From Mycobacterium sp. GA-2829 (GTDB lineage Bacteria; Actinomycetota; Actinomycetes; Mycobacteriales; Mycobacteriaceae), in assembly GCF_001499965.1 (NCBI RefSeq), contig NZ_LQIT01000002.1:109403-173402 (forward strand): a stretch of DNA of 64,000 nucleotides, written 5' to 3'. The notes beneath the pieces are model-generated. The model saw only the letters and a list, made by a program, of their open reading frames with translations, was not told where the DNA came from and did not search any database. This document shows positions 8,769 to 17,230 of this stretch, in pieces. The number at the start of each line of letters is the position of its first letter. Positions within the stretch are counted from its first letter, which is position 1. Position numbers and translations under genes: made by a program.

Positions 8769-9545
8769 CAGTTCCCCTGCGGGATCCATGACTGACCGTT
8801 GAGCACCGCCACCAGACGTTGTGTCCCATCATCGAGTACCTCCCACATCTCGGCACCTTCACGCATCCTGACGTCTTTGGCGATGTATTCGGGAATGACA
8901 TCGTCAACGGATTTGGTGAAGGCGTTGCCTGTGAACGGATCGTCCCACGCGTCGTAATCGGTGCTGCCGCCCATGTCCGAATTGCGCGGAACTTCGTATG
9001 AGTCGGGCGAATCCGGGTCGGCTTGGAACCGAATGAGGTGCGTTCCGGGGTCGTGCGGAGCGAAGGGTGTGTCGGGATAGTCCAGGCGCAAGCCGTCGTG
9101 GATCTGCTGCGGCGATGACAACTGCGCCGTGTCGTCGGCGACAGTGACCGAGCCACCCACGCGATCCGGCCGGATGTACGAGTTCTCCATGATGTAGTCG
9201 TCGGCGCGGCTCTGCTCCAGGTTCCCGGATTCGTCGAAGTGCGCGGGCGGAATCACCTTCTGCATCACAGTGTCGGGAGTGGGCGTAGGCAGATCGTCGC
9301 GCACGGCGTTGATCAGGTCGCGTTGGTCCGGTGTCAGACTGTCGGTCGGCTTGTTGATGAGGTCGACGAAGTCGCTCTTGCTGATCCCGTGGCGGTCGAG
9401 CGCGTCGAGAACACGTTGGTTGTCGCCGAGTTGTTCGGGCGCGTATGCCGTCGTGTGCGACGTTTCGTCCATCAAGGAGTACGTGCGAGAACCGTCCCCG
9501 CCGTCGGCGAAGGCGGGAGAACTATCCGGGGGGATGGAGCCGGGC
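8768..9545 (-). other. Second toxin-tip cassette, activity unknown
   Basis: This is the last ~260 codons of the long toxin frame. A linker-like start ('PPDSSPAFADGGDGSRTYSL') leads into a helical pre-toxin segment ('GDNQRVLDALDRHGISKSDF', 'LTPDQRDLINAVRDDLP'). A C-terminal domain of about 150 residues follows, with 'ENSYIRPDRVGGSVTVADD', 'GTHLIRFQADPDSPDSYEV', 'DPFTGNAFTKSVDDVIPEY' and 'MREGAEMWEVLDDGTQRLV'. It has no start of its own and is followed directly by a small immunity-like gene. That is the layout of an orphan tip that can replace the main one by recombination. The enzyme class could not be recognised. Confidence 0.65.
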
Positions 9546-12500
9546 AGGGTGGCGCCGTCCCCTACACCTCGGTCGTGTCCAGCTCCGGCCACACCCCCTG
9601 GTTCTGCCGGCTCATCCACTCCGCGTGCGACATCGCCACGCTCGACAACCAGTCCGTCGGATTGCAGAGGTACGTGTGCTTGTCGATCGTCAACGGATGC
9701 TCTTGGTTCGGCTCCGGAGGATCGGTCAGCGATTCCGCTGTCATCTGGTACTCGATCCGCTCCTCGTCCTCCCGCATCCGTCGAATCGTGATGCGCCATT
9801 GGTGAGGATAGATCTGACGACCCGCTCGGTTGACCCCCGTTTCCTTGAAGGTCGTGTGCGCGTCCGCCACCATCGTTTCCGACCAACTCGGGTACACGTA
9901 CACGATCCCGGTCTCCGAATCGATCACCAGCCTCGCTAGTCCCACCGCCTCTCCCGAAGCCATCTGCTGCGGGGACAAGATCTTCGTGCACACCCACCCG
10001 TGCGGGAACGGTTGAACCTGAAACGTCTCGGTCGGTGACATCTCCGCCAGATACGCCAGAGCTTGTTCCCTGGTCTGCAGTTCCGCCATTGTGCGCTCCT
10101 TGATCAGGTTCGATCGGGGTGAAATGTAAGAACGACGAGTCTTCGGTCATCCATGCCGGCGGATGGTCGGACGTGATGCCCTGTTGAGGGTCCCACCAGA
10201 CTGGCCCTGCAGCGTCTTCGGGATACACCACCACGGTTGCGTGCGAACCGTTGGTCACTGGAGAGCCGTCGGGGTGGTACAGGTGGTGACCGGTATCGAG
10301 ATCGCGTGCATGCCAGCCGTTGTGCACCAACGCGGCCGATCCTGGCCCCAGGTTGTCCACGTACTGATGCAGTGCTTTGAACTGATCGGCGATGCTACGT
10401 CCTGGGAACTCGAGCATCTCTCGGCCGATCCACTCCGCTGCACGGCGAAGCCCACTCTGCTCACCCGAATTCCGGTCGATCTCGCCGTCGGGCAGTCGGT
10501 CGGGGAACCGAGGTGCGGATACTGTCGGATCTCCTCGGAAGGACGACAACGCCGACAGCGAGCAGTCCAGGCAATTGTTGGAGCGCCCCTGAACTGTGGG
10601 ACCGCCGTCGTTGACGAGGTTCCCGTAGTCGTTGACACGCGGGTCGGCGTGGCGGACGAAATTGCCGTCAGAATCCCGCAGCGCTTCCTCTACGGCGGAC
10701 TGGTAAGCAGGGTCCTCTACAGGCCTCAATTCGTGCGGTCCATAAGTCCGCGCATCCGCCGGGTTGCCCGACAGCGGTGAATGCTGCGTCTGTCCTTGAC
10801 TTCCGCCCGCGTTGTCGTTCGGGTTCGGCTGGTCAGGCTGGCTGCCCGGGCGGTCGTTCGGTGCGGCGTTCGGTGTGTCGTGCGTAGTCGAATGCGACGG
10901 AGGGGGCGCGTCCCGCCTCTCGATGTCCGGCCGCGGACTCGGTGGCTCCGGCCTGGTGGGTGTCGGTTGATTTCCTGCGCCCGACGTATGTGCCGCCGCG
11001 GCAGGACTCACCGGTGCCGTCGGAGTATGCGTCGGACCCGCAGCCGAAGGCTGTTGCGTGCGTGGGCTTTCCGGCGTACCGGTATGCGGCGCCCTGGTCT
11101 CCGGGGACCTGATCTCCGGCGCCCGCGACTCTGGTGTCCGCGTTTCCGGTCCCCGCCCCTCCGGGGTCCGCGCGGGCGCGTCCGGAGTGTGCGTCGCACT
11201 CGGCGTATGCGTCGCCCCCGGCGCGTGCGCTGCCATGGGTCCGACCCCAGCCATCCCCACCGGTGGCGGCGCACTGCCATTGCCGGCGTCATGCCGCCCG
11301 GCATTGCCGTCACTCGGCGTATGCGTCTGCGCCTCAGGAGCATTCGCATCCGCTACCGGGCGATCCTGCCCGTTGTGATGTTCAGCCGGGGGAGCGTGCG
11401 TAGGACTATCCGCCCGGCCGTTGTATTCGCCTGCACTCGAACCGTTCTGGCTCGGCGCAGGATCTCCGGCGTGCATGTTGGCCGGTGGGGCGGTGCCGGC
11501 ATCGGAATGGCTTCCGCCGGTGGGTGTGTGGTTGGCCTGTGGAGCTTGAGACTCGTGCGTGCTGGGCGCGTGCGAAGGCGCGTCGTGCGGCGCGGCCAGG
11601 CTCGAGGCGTCGGGTGTGTGCGGCGCGGCGGGCTGATCTGGGGCAGCGGTCGGATTAGGCGACGTCGGCGAATCGACAGGATGCGTCGGTCCAGGCGAGC
11701 CACCGGAAGCGGGCGACTGCGACGGCGGTCCATCGGTCCGACCCGGAGCAGAATCCGCTGGGCCGGAAGCGGTCCCGGGCGGCGGTGGCGGCGGACCGTC
11801 GCCGCCGCCGCGCGCTGTCGGACCGTCACCACCCCCATCTGGGGTGGTGGCCGCAGACCCCGGCGGATTGGGCGGGCCTGCCGGCCCCTCGAGACCACGC
11901 GGGGCCGACGGTTCGTCGGTTCGGTGCGGCACCGTCGGGCTCAACACCGACTCGGGGATGCCCGGCGGCCGCACCTCCGGAACGTTCGGCACCCCCGACC
12001 GCACGCTCTCGAGGTCCGGCACGTTGTCGAGATTCGGTGTCCCGTTGCCGGATCCGAGTCCACGCAGGCCGGGAATCTTGCCGTCGTTCAGCAGCCCGCG
12101 GGTCGTCCGCAAGCCCTTGGCCAGCGTGCCCGTCTTCGAGAACGCGCCACCAGGAACGAACAACGACCCGATGTTGAACGCCGCCTCACCCGCCGCCCTG
12201 CCGGGGTGGTCACCGGACCACTTGTCCCACGCGACGAACTCCTTGCCCATGTTGGCCAGGACTGCGGGCGCCGTCGAAGGATCTCTCGCGACCGACAGCG
12301 CAACGTCGGCCATCCCCTTCCAGGTGTCCGGGTCCGCCAGCGCGACGGTGCTCGCCACCGTGTTGATCAACCCCGTCGTCAACCCCACCTGGAAATCGGT
12401 GTACAGGGTGAACACGTCGGCGAGGGCGTTACCGACGTCGTCGCCGAGCAGTTCGACCAGGTGTGGCCGTACCCATTCCTGCAACGACGTGACCGCATCC

Positions 12501-13426
12501 CCGATGGCCGACGTCAGTTGCCCGAGAAGGCCGACGATGCCCTTGACTTGATCCTGGAAGTTGTTGAGGACGGTGCCGACGTCGTTCGCGACTTCGCGCA
12601 GGATGTCGTCCGCCTCGCCGGTGAAGACGCCCTTCACCACGTCCCAGGCGCCACCGAGCGAGATCCTGTCGAGCAGCCTGCGGATGGCGTTCTGGGTCTC
12701 CTCGACGCCTCGGGCGAAATCGTCGATCTGCGTGGCGAGGATCCCGGCCGAATCCGACAGCTTCGTCACCGCACCGCCCAGGTTGTCGAGCGCTTGGCCG
12801 ATGCGCTCGCCTTCGGGGATCTGCTGCTGACCCACAGTGGTTTTCATTGGGGTGAGCAGGTCGTCGAAGATCGACAGCCCTTTGCCGATGTTCTCCCACT
12901 GTCGGGCGGCGAGCCGGAGCCTCCCGGGACTGCCCGACGGCCACGTCAAGGCGGCGCTGGCGAACATCCCGCCTGGGATCACGTTCAGGAACGGCACGAT
13001 CAGATGCCACTTCGTCGGTGGCGGAACGCCAGTCCCATCAGGTCCGGCTGCGGCGTCGGCCGCCTTGGTCTCCGCCGGCGGGTCACCGGCGCTGCCCGTC
13101 GGGCCCGAACCGCCCACGGTCGACGAGGCGTCGGCGTTCTTGTAGTTGTAACCCGTCGCCACGAGCATGTAGCCCACGGACTTGAACGCGTTGGCCGCCT
13201 CGGCCACCGCATGGGCGAACTCCTGTGCCTGATCGCCGTACAGCAGCCCGAAGTTCAATCCGGCGGGATCGGTGCCCGACGCGATGCCCGACGACACGAT
13301 CTGCCCCACGGCGTCCGACAGCGCGTCCAGTTGTTCACCGAGGGAACCGATCTGCTTGCCCGCGTCGATCAACGCGTCCGGTTCGACCTCGATGCGCACA
13401 CCGGAGCCCGCGTGGCCTACGCCCAC
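8768..13426 (-). CDS. CpnT-like polymorphic toxin, papain-fold tip
   Basis: The open frame encodes 1552 residues. Residues 1-440 resemble the N-terminal domain of M. tuberculosis CpnT, including 'EFVAWDKWSGDHPG' and 'FVPGGAFSKTG'. Residues about 440-885 are a Pro/Thr/His-rich linker. Residues about 890-1112 form a papain-fold toxin of the Tox-PL type: Cys952 and Cys955 in 'NNCLDCSL', His near 1063 ('GSHATVVVY') and Asp near 1079 ('WWDPQQG'). Residues about 1113-1288 read through the immunity-like gene in another frame, and the rest is the second tip. The true product may end near 10080 if a stop was lost here. The GTG at 13426 is preceded by GAAGAA; a GTG at 13399 is an alternative. It follows esxE-like and esxF-like genes, so export by an ESX system is expected. 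Confidence 0.8.
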   Translation of the reverse strand: MGVGHAGSGVRIEVEPDALIDAGKQIGSLGEQLDALSDAVGQIVSSGIASGTDPAGLNFGLLYGDQAQEFAHAVAEAANAFKSVGYMLVATGYNYKNADASSTVGGSGPTGSAGDPPAETKAADAAAGPDGTGVPPPTKWHLIVPFLNVIPGGMFASAALTWPSGSPGRLRLAARQWENIGKGLSIFDDLLTPMKTTVGQQQIPEGERIGQALDNLGGAVTKLSDSAGILATQIDDFARGVEETQNAIRRLLDRISLGGAWDVVKGVFTGEADDILREVANDVGTVLNNFQDQVKGIVGLLGQLTSAIGDAVTSLQEWVRPHLVELLGDDVGNALADVFTLYTDFQVGLTTGLINTVASTVALADPDTWKGMADVALSVARDPSTAPAVLANMGKEFVAWDKWSGDHPGRAAGEAAFNIGSLFVPGGAFSKTGTLAKGLRTTRGLLNDGKIPGLRGLGSGNGTPNLDNVPDLESVRSGVPNVPEVRPPGIPESVLSPTVPHRTDEPSAPRGLEGPAGPPNPPGSAATTPDGGGDGPTARGGGDGPPPPPPGTASGPADSAPGRTDGPPSQSPASGGSPGPTHPVDSPTSPNPTAAPDQPAAPHTPDASSLAAPHDAPSHAPSTHESQAPQANHTPTGGSHSDAGTAPPANMHAGDPAPSQNGSSAGEYNGRADSPTHAPPAEHHNGQDRPVADANAPEAQTHTPSDGNAGRHDAGNGSAPPPVGMAGVGPMAAHAPGATHTPSATHTPDAPARTPEGRGPETRTPESRAPEIRSPETRAPHTGTPESPRTQQPSAAGPTHTPTAPVSPAAAAHTSGAGNQPTPTRPEPPSPRPDIERRDAPPPSHSTTHDTPNAAPNDRPGSQPDQPNPNDNAGGSQGQTQHSPLSGNPADARTYGPHELRPVEDPAYQSAVEEALRDSDGNFVRHADPRVNDYGNLVNDGGPTVQGRSNNCLDCSLSALSSFRGDPTVSAPRFPDRLPDGEIDRNSGEQSGLRRAAEWIGREMLEFPGRSIADQFKALHQYVDNLGPGSAALVHNGWHARDLDTGHHLYHPDGSPVTNGSHATVVVYPEDAAGPVWWDPQQGITSDHPPAWMTEDSSFLHFTPIEPDQGAHNGGTADQGTSSGVSGGDVTDRDVSGSTVPARVGVHEDLVPAADGFGRGGGTSEAGDRFGDRDRVRVPELVGNDGGGRAHDLQGNGGQPSGSSDLSSPMAHHDSTDAGGRGADRVPDDSGIADRSSGAEPRASVDDRQAHVPLQSDGLVVERGDVARGVDEPAEPGGVAGAGHDRGVGDGATLPGSIPPDSSPAFADGGDGSRTYSLMDETSHTTAYAPEQLGDNQRVLDALDRHGISKSDFVDLINKPTDSLTPDQRDLINAVRDDLPTPTPDTVMQKVIPPAHFDESGNLEQSRADDYIMENSYIRPDRVGGSVTVADDTAQLSSPQQIHDGLRLDYPDTPFAPHDPGTHLIRFQADPDSPDSYEVPRNSDMGGSTDYDAWDDPFTGNAFTKSVDDVIPEYIAKDVRMREGAEMWEVLDDGTQRLVAVLNGQSWIPQGN
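9562..10089 (-). CDS. Immunity-like protein, inside the toxin frame
   Basis: 175 residues, in a different frame of the same strand as the long toxin reading frame. Coding status is supported by the stand-alone paralogue at 6962-7477, which keeps the same protein sequence over most of its length, and by a good ribosome site (AAGGAGCG) 5 bases before the ATG. Motifs: 'QTREQALAYLAEMSP', 'HGWVC', 'LVIDSETGIVYVYPSWSE', 'MSHAEWMSRQNQG'. The shape suggests a YrhB/Imm35-like immunity fold (tentative). Its place directly behind the papain-fold domain makes that domain its likely partner. No signal peptide. Confidence 0.75.
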   Translation of the reverse strand: MAELQTREQALAYLAEMSPTETFQVQPFPHGWVCTKILSPQQMASGEAVGLARLVIDSETGIVYVYPSWSETMVADAHTTFKETGVNRAGRQIYPHQWRITIRRMREDEERIEYQMTAESLTDPPEPNQEHPLTIDKHTYLCNPTDWLSSVAMSHAEWMSRQNQGVWPELDTTEV

Positions 13427-13704
13427 ATCTGACCGTTCTTCGCGACCGCGTCCAAGTAGTTCTTGCGCGCCGTGTCCGCGATCTTCTGTAACTGCGCCAG
13501 CGCCTTGTTCATCTGCTCGGCGCCGTCCTCCCACTGCTGCTGCGACTGGGCCTGCGCCTCCGACGCCTCACCGTGCCATGTCGCGCGCAGTGCGGCCATC
13601 GTGCGGTCGACGTCCTCCAGGGTCTCGGCGACATCCCGATGGAACTCCCGCATGTGGTCGATCGCCGCCTGCAGTTTCGAGAAGTCCACCACCAGCTGTG
13701 TCAC
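13417..13704 (-). CDS. WXG100 protein, EsxE-like
   Basis: 95-residue helical hairpin protein with the WXG turn 'ATWHGEA' at residues 42-48. Resemblance to M. tuberculosis EsxE (Rv3904c) is clear at 'ALAQL', the 'NY..A' helix and the C-terminal Asn-x-x-Met-Trp. In M. tuberculosis EsxE works with EsxF in CpnT export. The ATG (13704) overlaps the end of the EsxF-like gene by 4 bases, and the stop lies inside or just before the toxin start, so the three genes are coupled. No YxxxD/E signal is seen in this partner. Confidence 0.88.
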   Translation of the reverse strand: MTQLVVDFSKLQAAIDHMREFHRDVAETLEDVDRTMAALRATWHGEASEAQAQSQQQWEDGAEQMNKALAQLQKIADTARKNYLDAVAKNGQMWA

Positions 13705-14306
13705 AACTGCTCCTCGCCCGGCTCGTCGTCACCCTGCTGCGCCAGCTCGACGATCTCCTGGGCCAGCGCGGCGGCCTGTTGAGCCAGTCCGCCGGCCAAC
13801 TGCGTGGACTGCCCGGCCGCCCCCTGCACCGCCTCGGCAACCGTCGGCAGCGCCTGACCGAGCTGCGCGGCAGGCGCTGCGGCCGCCGGTTCGGTCAGAT
13901 TCATCTGCTGCGCCAACTCGGCGACACCCGGGCCGCCCGCAGCGCCCGCGGTGCCCGTCGTCGCCGCACCCCCGCCCGACGCACCACCGCCGGTACCCGT
14001 CGCCTGCATCGACGAGCCGAGCGCTCCCGCGGCCTGTTCATCGGTCTTCGCGTACTCGCGCCCGGCGATCCGCAAAAGATCCGACATGGTCTGCAACCCG
14101 CGCACGACCTGTCCCGCGCCGCTGTGCCACTTGTCCCACTCACCGCCGAACGCCGACGCCGCGCCGCCTTTCCAGCCCGACCCCAGCAGCTGGTCGACCT
14201 CGAGGTCCACACTCGACAGCCCGTCCTGCAGGCGCTGCCCGGCATCGGCCAGCCGCACCGATGCCGAGTTCAGCTCCGAGACGACGACTTCCACTGCTTG
14301 CCCCAT
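13701..14306 (-). CDS. WXG100-type protein with long tail, EsxF-like
   Basis: 201 residues. Residues 1-95 match the EsxF pattern (Rv3905c): WXG-like turn 'GSGWKGGAASAFG' at 42-54, then 'WDKWHSGAGQVVRGL'. A type VII export motif YxxxD is present at Tyr85-Asp89 ('YAKTD'). Residues 96-201 are an added low-complexity Ala/Gly/Gln-rich tail with a predicted helix near the end; M. tuberculosis EsxF has only about 103 residues. The ATG has GGAGG 6 bases upstream. It is the first gene of the island operon and probably the signal-bearing partner of the EsxE-like protein. Confidence 0.85.
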   Translation of the reverse strand: MGQAVEVVVSELNSASVRLADAGQRLQDGLSSVDLEVDQLLGSGWKGGAASAFGGEWDKWHSGAGQVVRGLQTMSDLLRIAGREYAKTDEQAAGALGSSMQATGTGGGASGGGAATTGTAGAAGGPGVAELAQQMNLTEPAAAAPAAQLGQALPTVAEAVQGAAGQSTQLAGGLAQQAAALAQEIVELAQQGDDEPGEEQL

Positions 14307-14539
14307 TCGGAACCTCCAGGAATCAGGCTGTGCTTCGACGGTGAATCCGTGGATCTCGCCAAGGCCGATGGCGAGTTGCGGTCACAGCAAACGCCGCTGC
14401 CGGCGATTGAGAGCTTATCGGCGGTCGAAGGGGGTTCGATGCACCAATGTGCCGCGGAGGCCCTCGAAGGGTCATCCGCGGCGTCCAACATTGGGAAGGC
14501 CTGGGTTTCGGACGGAACTGAGCAGGTATACGCGGAAGT
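14307..14539 (+). other. Divergent intergenic region
   Basis: This 233-base stretch lies between the outward-facing EsxF-like gene and the amidohydrolase gene. It must hold promoters for both. A TATACG hexamer at 14527-14532 is a weak -10 candidate for the plus strand. No coding frame or clear operator was seen. Confidence 0.5.
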
Positions 14540-15808
14540 GTGACGTCTACCACTTCCGCCGACCGGCTGCTCGCCGGGCTCGCGGATATCCGCGACGGCC
14601 AGCAGGAGCTATACCGTGACCTGCACGCCCACCCCGAGTTGTCGCATCAGGAGTTCGGAACGGCCCGGAGAGTCGTCGACCGGCTCGGTGGGCTGGGGTA
14701 CCGCGTGCAGGACGGCATCGGCGGCACCGGGGTGGTCGGCGTGCTCGCCAACGGCCCCGGCCCCACCGTGCTCTTGCGCGCCGACATGGATGCGCTGCCG
14801 GTCGCGGAGGACACCGGTCTGGATTACGCCAGCACGGTCCGAAGCACCGACAGGGACGGTCACGACGTCCCGGTGATGCACGCCTGTGGACACGATGTTC
14901 ACGTGACTGCCTTACTCGGGGCGGCCCAGCTGTTCGCCGACGGCACCGAGCATTGGCACGGGACGGTGGTCGCCCTTTTCCAGCCGGCCGAGGAGACTGC
15001 TGACGGTGCCCGGGCCATGGTCGACGACGGCCTGGCGGACGCGCTGCCTGCGGTCGACGTGGCACTCGGGCAGCATGTGCTGCCGATACCCGCCGGGATG
15101 GTCGGCGTCCACTCCGGGCCGTTCCTCGCCGCGGCGGACAGTATGCGAATCACCGTGCACGGCAGGGGAGCTCATGGGTCCATGCCGCAGTCATCGGTGG
15201 ATCCGGTGGTGCTCGCCGCGATGATCGTGCTGCGGTTGCAGACCGTCGTCTCGCGTGAGGTCGCCCCGACAGAGCCCGTCGTGCTGACCGTCGGCAGCAT
15301 CCAATCGGGCAGCAAGAGCAACGTCATCCCGGACCGGGCGGTGCTGCAGTTGAACATCCGCACCTACAGCGACCGGACGCGCACCACGGTCCTCGACGCG
15401 ATCCGCCGGATCGTCGCGGCCGAGTGCGTGGCCTCCGGATCGCCGCGGGAACCGGAGTTCGAGTTGTTCGACCGATTCCCGCTCACCGACAACGACCCCG
15501 GCGCCACGACCCGCGTCCACGACGCGTTCGCCTCCTACTTCGGTGACAAGTGCTGGGAGATGCCGCAGGGCGCCGCCAGTGAGGACTTCAGCGAAATCCC
15601 GAAGGCGCTCGGGGTGCCCTACACGTACTGGGGCGTCGGCGGCATCGATGGGGCGGCCTTCCGCCGTGCCGCCGAGGCCGGACGCGTCGAGCAGGACATC
15701 GCGGTGAACCATTCGCCGAACTTCGCGCCGGTGATCCAGCCGACTCTCGACACCGCGACTCAGGCGCTGGTAGTAGCGGCGCTGGCCTGGCTCGCGCCCG
15801 ACGGCTGA
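14540..15808 (+). CDS. M20-family amidohydrolase
   Basis: 422 residues of the peptidase M20D (hippurate hydrolase/N-acyl amino acid amidohydrolase) family. Metal-site motifs are visible: 'RADMDALP' near residue 80, 'HACGHDVH' near 115, 'QPAEE' near 150 and a late His in the C-terminal 'NHSPNFAP'. The dimerisation domain falls between about 190 and 310 ('GRGAHGSMPQSSVDPV'). No signal peptide, so it is cytosolic. Mycobacterial relatives are AmiA1 and AmiB1. The GTG start gives the family's normal N-terminus. Natural substrate unknown. Confidence 0.9.
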   Translation: MTSTTSADRLLAGLADIRDGQQELYRDLHAHPELSHQEFGTARRVVDRLGGLGYRVQDGIGGTGVVGVLANGPGPTVLLRADMDALPVAEDTGLDYASTVRSTDRDGHDVPVMHACGHDVHVTALLGAAQLFADGTEHWHGTVVALFQPAEETADGARAMVDDGLADALPAVDVALGQHVLPIPAGMVGVHSGPFLAAADSMRITVHGRGAHGSMPQSSVDPVVLAAMIVLRLQTVVSREVAPTEPVVLTVGSIQSGSKSNVIPDRAVLQLNIRTYSDRTRTTVLDAIRRIVAAECVASGSPREPEFELFDRFPLTDNDPGATTRVHDAFASYFGDKCWEMPQGAASEDFSEIPKALGVPYTYWGVGGIDGAAFRRAAEAGRVEQDIAVNHSPNFAPVIQPTLDTATQALVVAALAWLAPDG

Positions 15809-15833
15809 CCCCCGCAACCGGCCCGGGCCCGGA

Positions 15834-15839
15834 TACGCT
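15834..15839 (+). promoter_or_regulatory. -10 hexamer TACGCT of tmk
   Basis: TACGCT ends 6 bases before the tmk GTG start, and no Shine-Dalgarno sequence is present between them. This is the arrangement of a leaderless mycobacterial transcript. Confidence 0.55.
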
Positions 15840-15845
15840 CGCCGG

Positions 15846-16475
15846 GTGCTCATCGCGATCGAGGGTGTCGACGGCGCCGGCAAGCGGACCCTGACCAACG
15901 GCATGCGGTCGGCATTCGAGGGGACTGGTCTTTCGGTTGCGACGCTGGCCTTTCCGCGGTACCACCGCTCGGTCACCGCGGACCTGGCGGCCGAGGCGCT
16001 ACACGGCGGGCACGGCGACCTCGCCGAATCGGTGTACGCGATGGCGGTGCTGTTCGCACTCGACCGCGCCGACGCCCGCGACGAGATCGGCCACCTGACC
16101 GCGGCCTACGACGTGGTGATCCTCGACCGCTACGTCGCCTCCAATGCCGCCTACAGCGCGGCACGCCTGCACCAGCAGGGCGACGGCGAGGTGGTCGAGT
16201 GGGTGCGCGCCCTGGAGTACGACCGGTTGGGGTTGCCGCGCGCCGATTGGCAGATCCTGCTCGACGTACCGACGGAGCTCGCCGCCGCGCGCGCCGAACG
16301 TCGGGAAGCGCAGGAGGCCGACCGGACCCGCGACGCATACGAACGCGACGACGGGCTGCAACGGCGCACCGGCGAGGTCTATCGCGCGCTCGCTGGAGCC
16401 GACTGGTGCGGGCGCTGGATCGTCACCGGCGCCGACGTCGACGCCGTCGCGCTGACCGGGAAGCTCACCGCCTGA
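15846..16475 (+). CDS. tmk: Thymidylate kinase
   Basis: 209 residues; phosphorylates dTMP to dTDP with ATP in the cytosol. The P-loop 'GVDGAGKRT' lies at residues 7-15, the DR(Y) motif 'LDRYVASN' near 94 and the lid region around 'RREAQEADRTRDAYERDD'. Gene order tmk-mtrA-mtrB-lpqB matches M. tuberculosis Rv3247c-Rv3244c. The GTG start is supported by an upstream -10 box and the P-loop position. Confidence 0.96.
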   Translation: MLIAIEGVDGAGKRTLTNGMRSAFEGTGLSVATLAFPRYHRSVTADLAAEALHGGHGDLAESVYAMAVLFALDRADARDEIGHLTAAYDVVILDRYVASNAAYSAARLHQQGDGEVVEWVRALEYDRLGLPRADWQILLDVPTELAAARAERREAQEADRTRDAYERDDGLQRRTGEVYRALAGADWCGRWIVTGADVDAVALTGKLTA

Positions 16476-16534
16476 GCAGCGACAGGAGAAACGCCCTGCG
16501 TGGTAGCGGGGTTTTATCGCGATCTGGTGACACC

Positions 16535-17221
16535 ATGGACACCATGAGGCAAAGGATTCTGGTCGTCGACGACGATCCCTCGCTCGCCGAGATGCTCACC
16601 ATCGTGCTGCGCGGGGAAGGATTCGACACCGCCGTCATCGGCGACGGCACCCAGGCGCTCACCGCCGTCCGGGAACTGCGCCCGGATCTGGTGTTGCTGG
16701 ATCTGATGCTGCCGGGCATGAACGGCATCGACGTCTGCCGTGTGCTCCGTGCGGACTCCGGTGTGCCGATCGTCATGCTCACCGCGAAGACGGACACCGT
16801 CGACGTCGTCCTCGGCCTGGAATCCGGGGCCGACGACTACGTGATGAAACCCTTCAAACCGAAGGAACTCGTCGCCCGCGTGCGCGCCCGGCTGCGCCGC
16901 AACGAGGACGAGCCCGCGGAGTTGCTGTCGATCGGGGATGTGGAGATCGACGTGCCCGCCCACAAGGTCACCCGGCAGGGCGAGCAGATTTCGTTGACAC
17001 CGCTGGAGTTCGACCTGTTGGTGGCGCTGGCACGCAAACCGCGCCAGGTGTTTACTCGAGATGTGCTGCTCGAACAGGTGTGGGGATACCGTCACCCCGC
17101 TGACACCCGTTTGGTGAACGTGCATGTGCAGCGGTTGCGGGCCAAGGTCGAGAAGGACCCGGAGAACCCGCAGGTGGTGTTGACCGTTCGAGGAGTGGGA
17201 TACAAGGCCGGACCTCCGTGA
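16535..17221 (+). CDS. mtrA: Response regulator MtrA
   Basis: 228 residues, OmpR/PhoB class. The receiver domain (1-120) carries the acidic pocket 'VDDD', phosphoacceptor Asp56 in 'LLDLMLPG' and Lys in 'MKPFKPKE'. The winged-helix DNA-binding domain (about 130-228) ends in '[13 protein letters not shown]'. The sequence is almost identical to the essential M. tuberculosis protein that controls cell division, replication and cell-wall genes. Start 16535 (MDTMRQRI) gives the family length; an ATG at 16544 is a minor alternative. It is phosphorylated by MtrB, encoded next. Confidence 0.98.
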   Translation: MDTMRQRILVVDDDPSLAEMLTIVLRGEGFDTAVIGDGTQALTAVRELRPDLVLLDLMLPGMNGIDVCRVLRADSGVPIVMLTAKTDTVDVVLGLESGADDYVMKPFKPKELVARVRARLRRNEDEPAELLSIGDVEIDVPAHKVTRQGEQISLTPLEFDLLVALARKPRQVFTRDVLLEQVWGYRHPADTRLVNVHVQRLRAKVEKDPENPQVVLTVRGVGYKAGPP

Positions 17222-17230
17222 TCCTGCACG

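Noticed and set aside
10781..13432. 883-codon open frame antisense to the toxin carrier
   Set aside because: Mirror of the Pro/Thr-rich linker; Arg-rich repetitive product, no family signature.
14270..14491. 73-codon minus-strand frame upstream of the EsxF-like gene
   Set aside because: Low-complexity Ser/Pro/Lys product with no ribosome site; covers the divergent promoter region.
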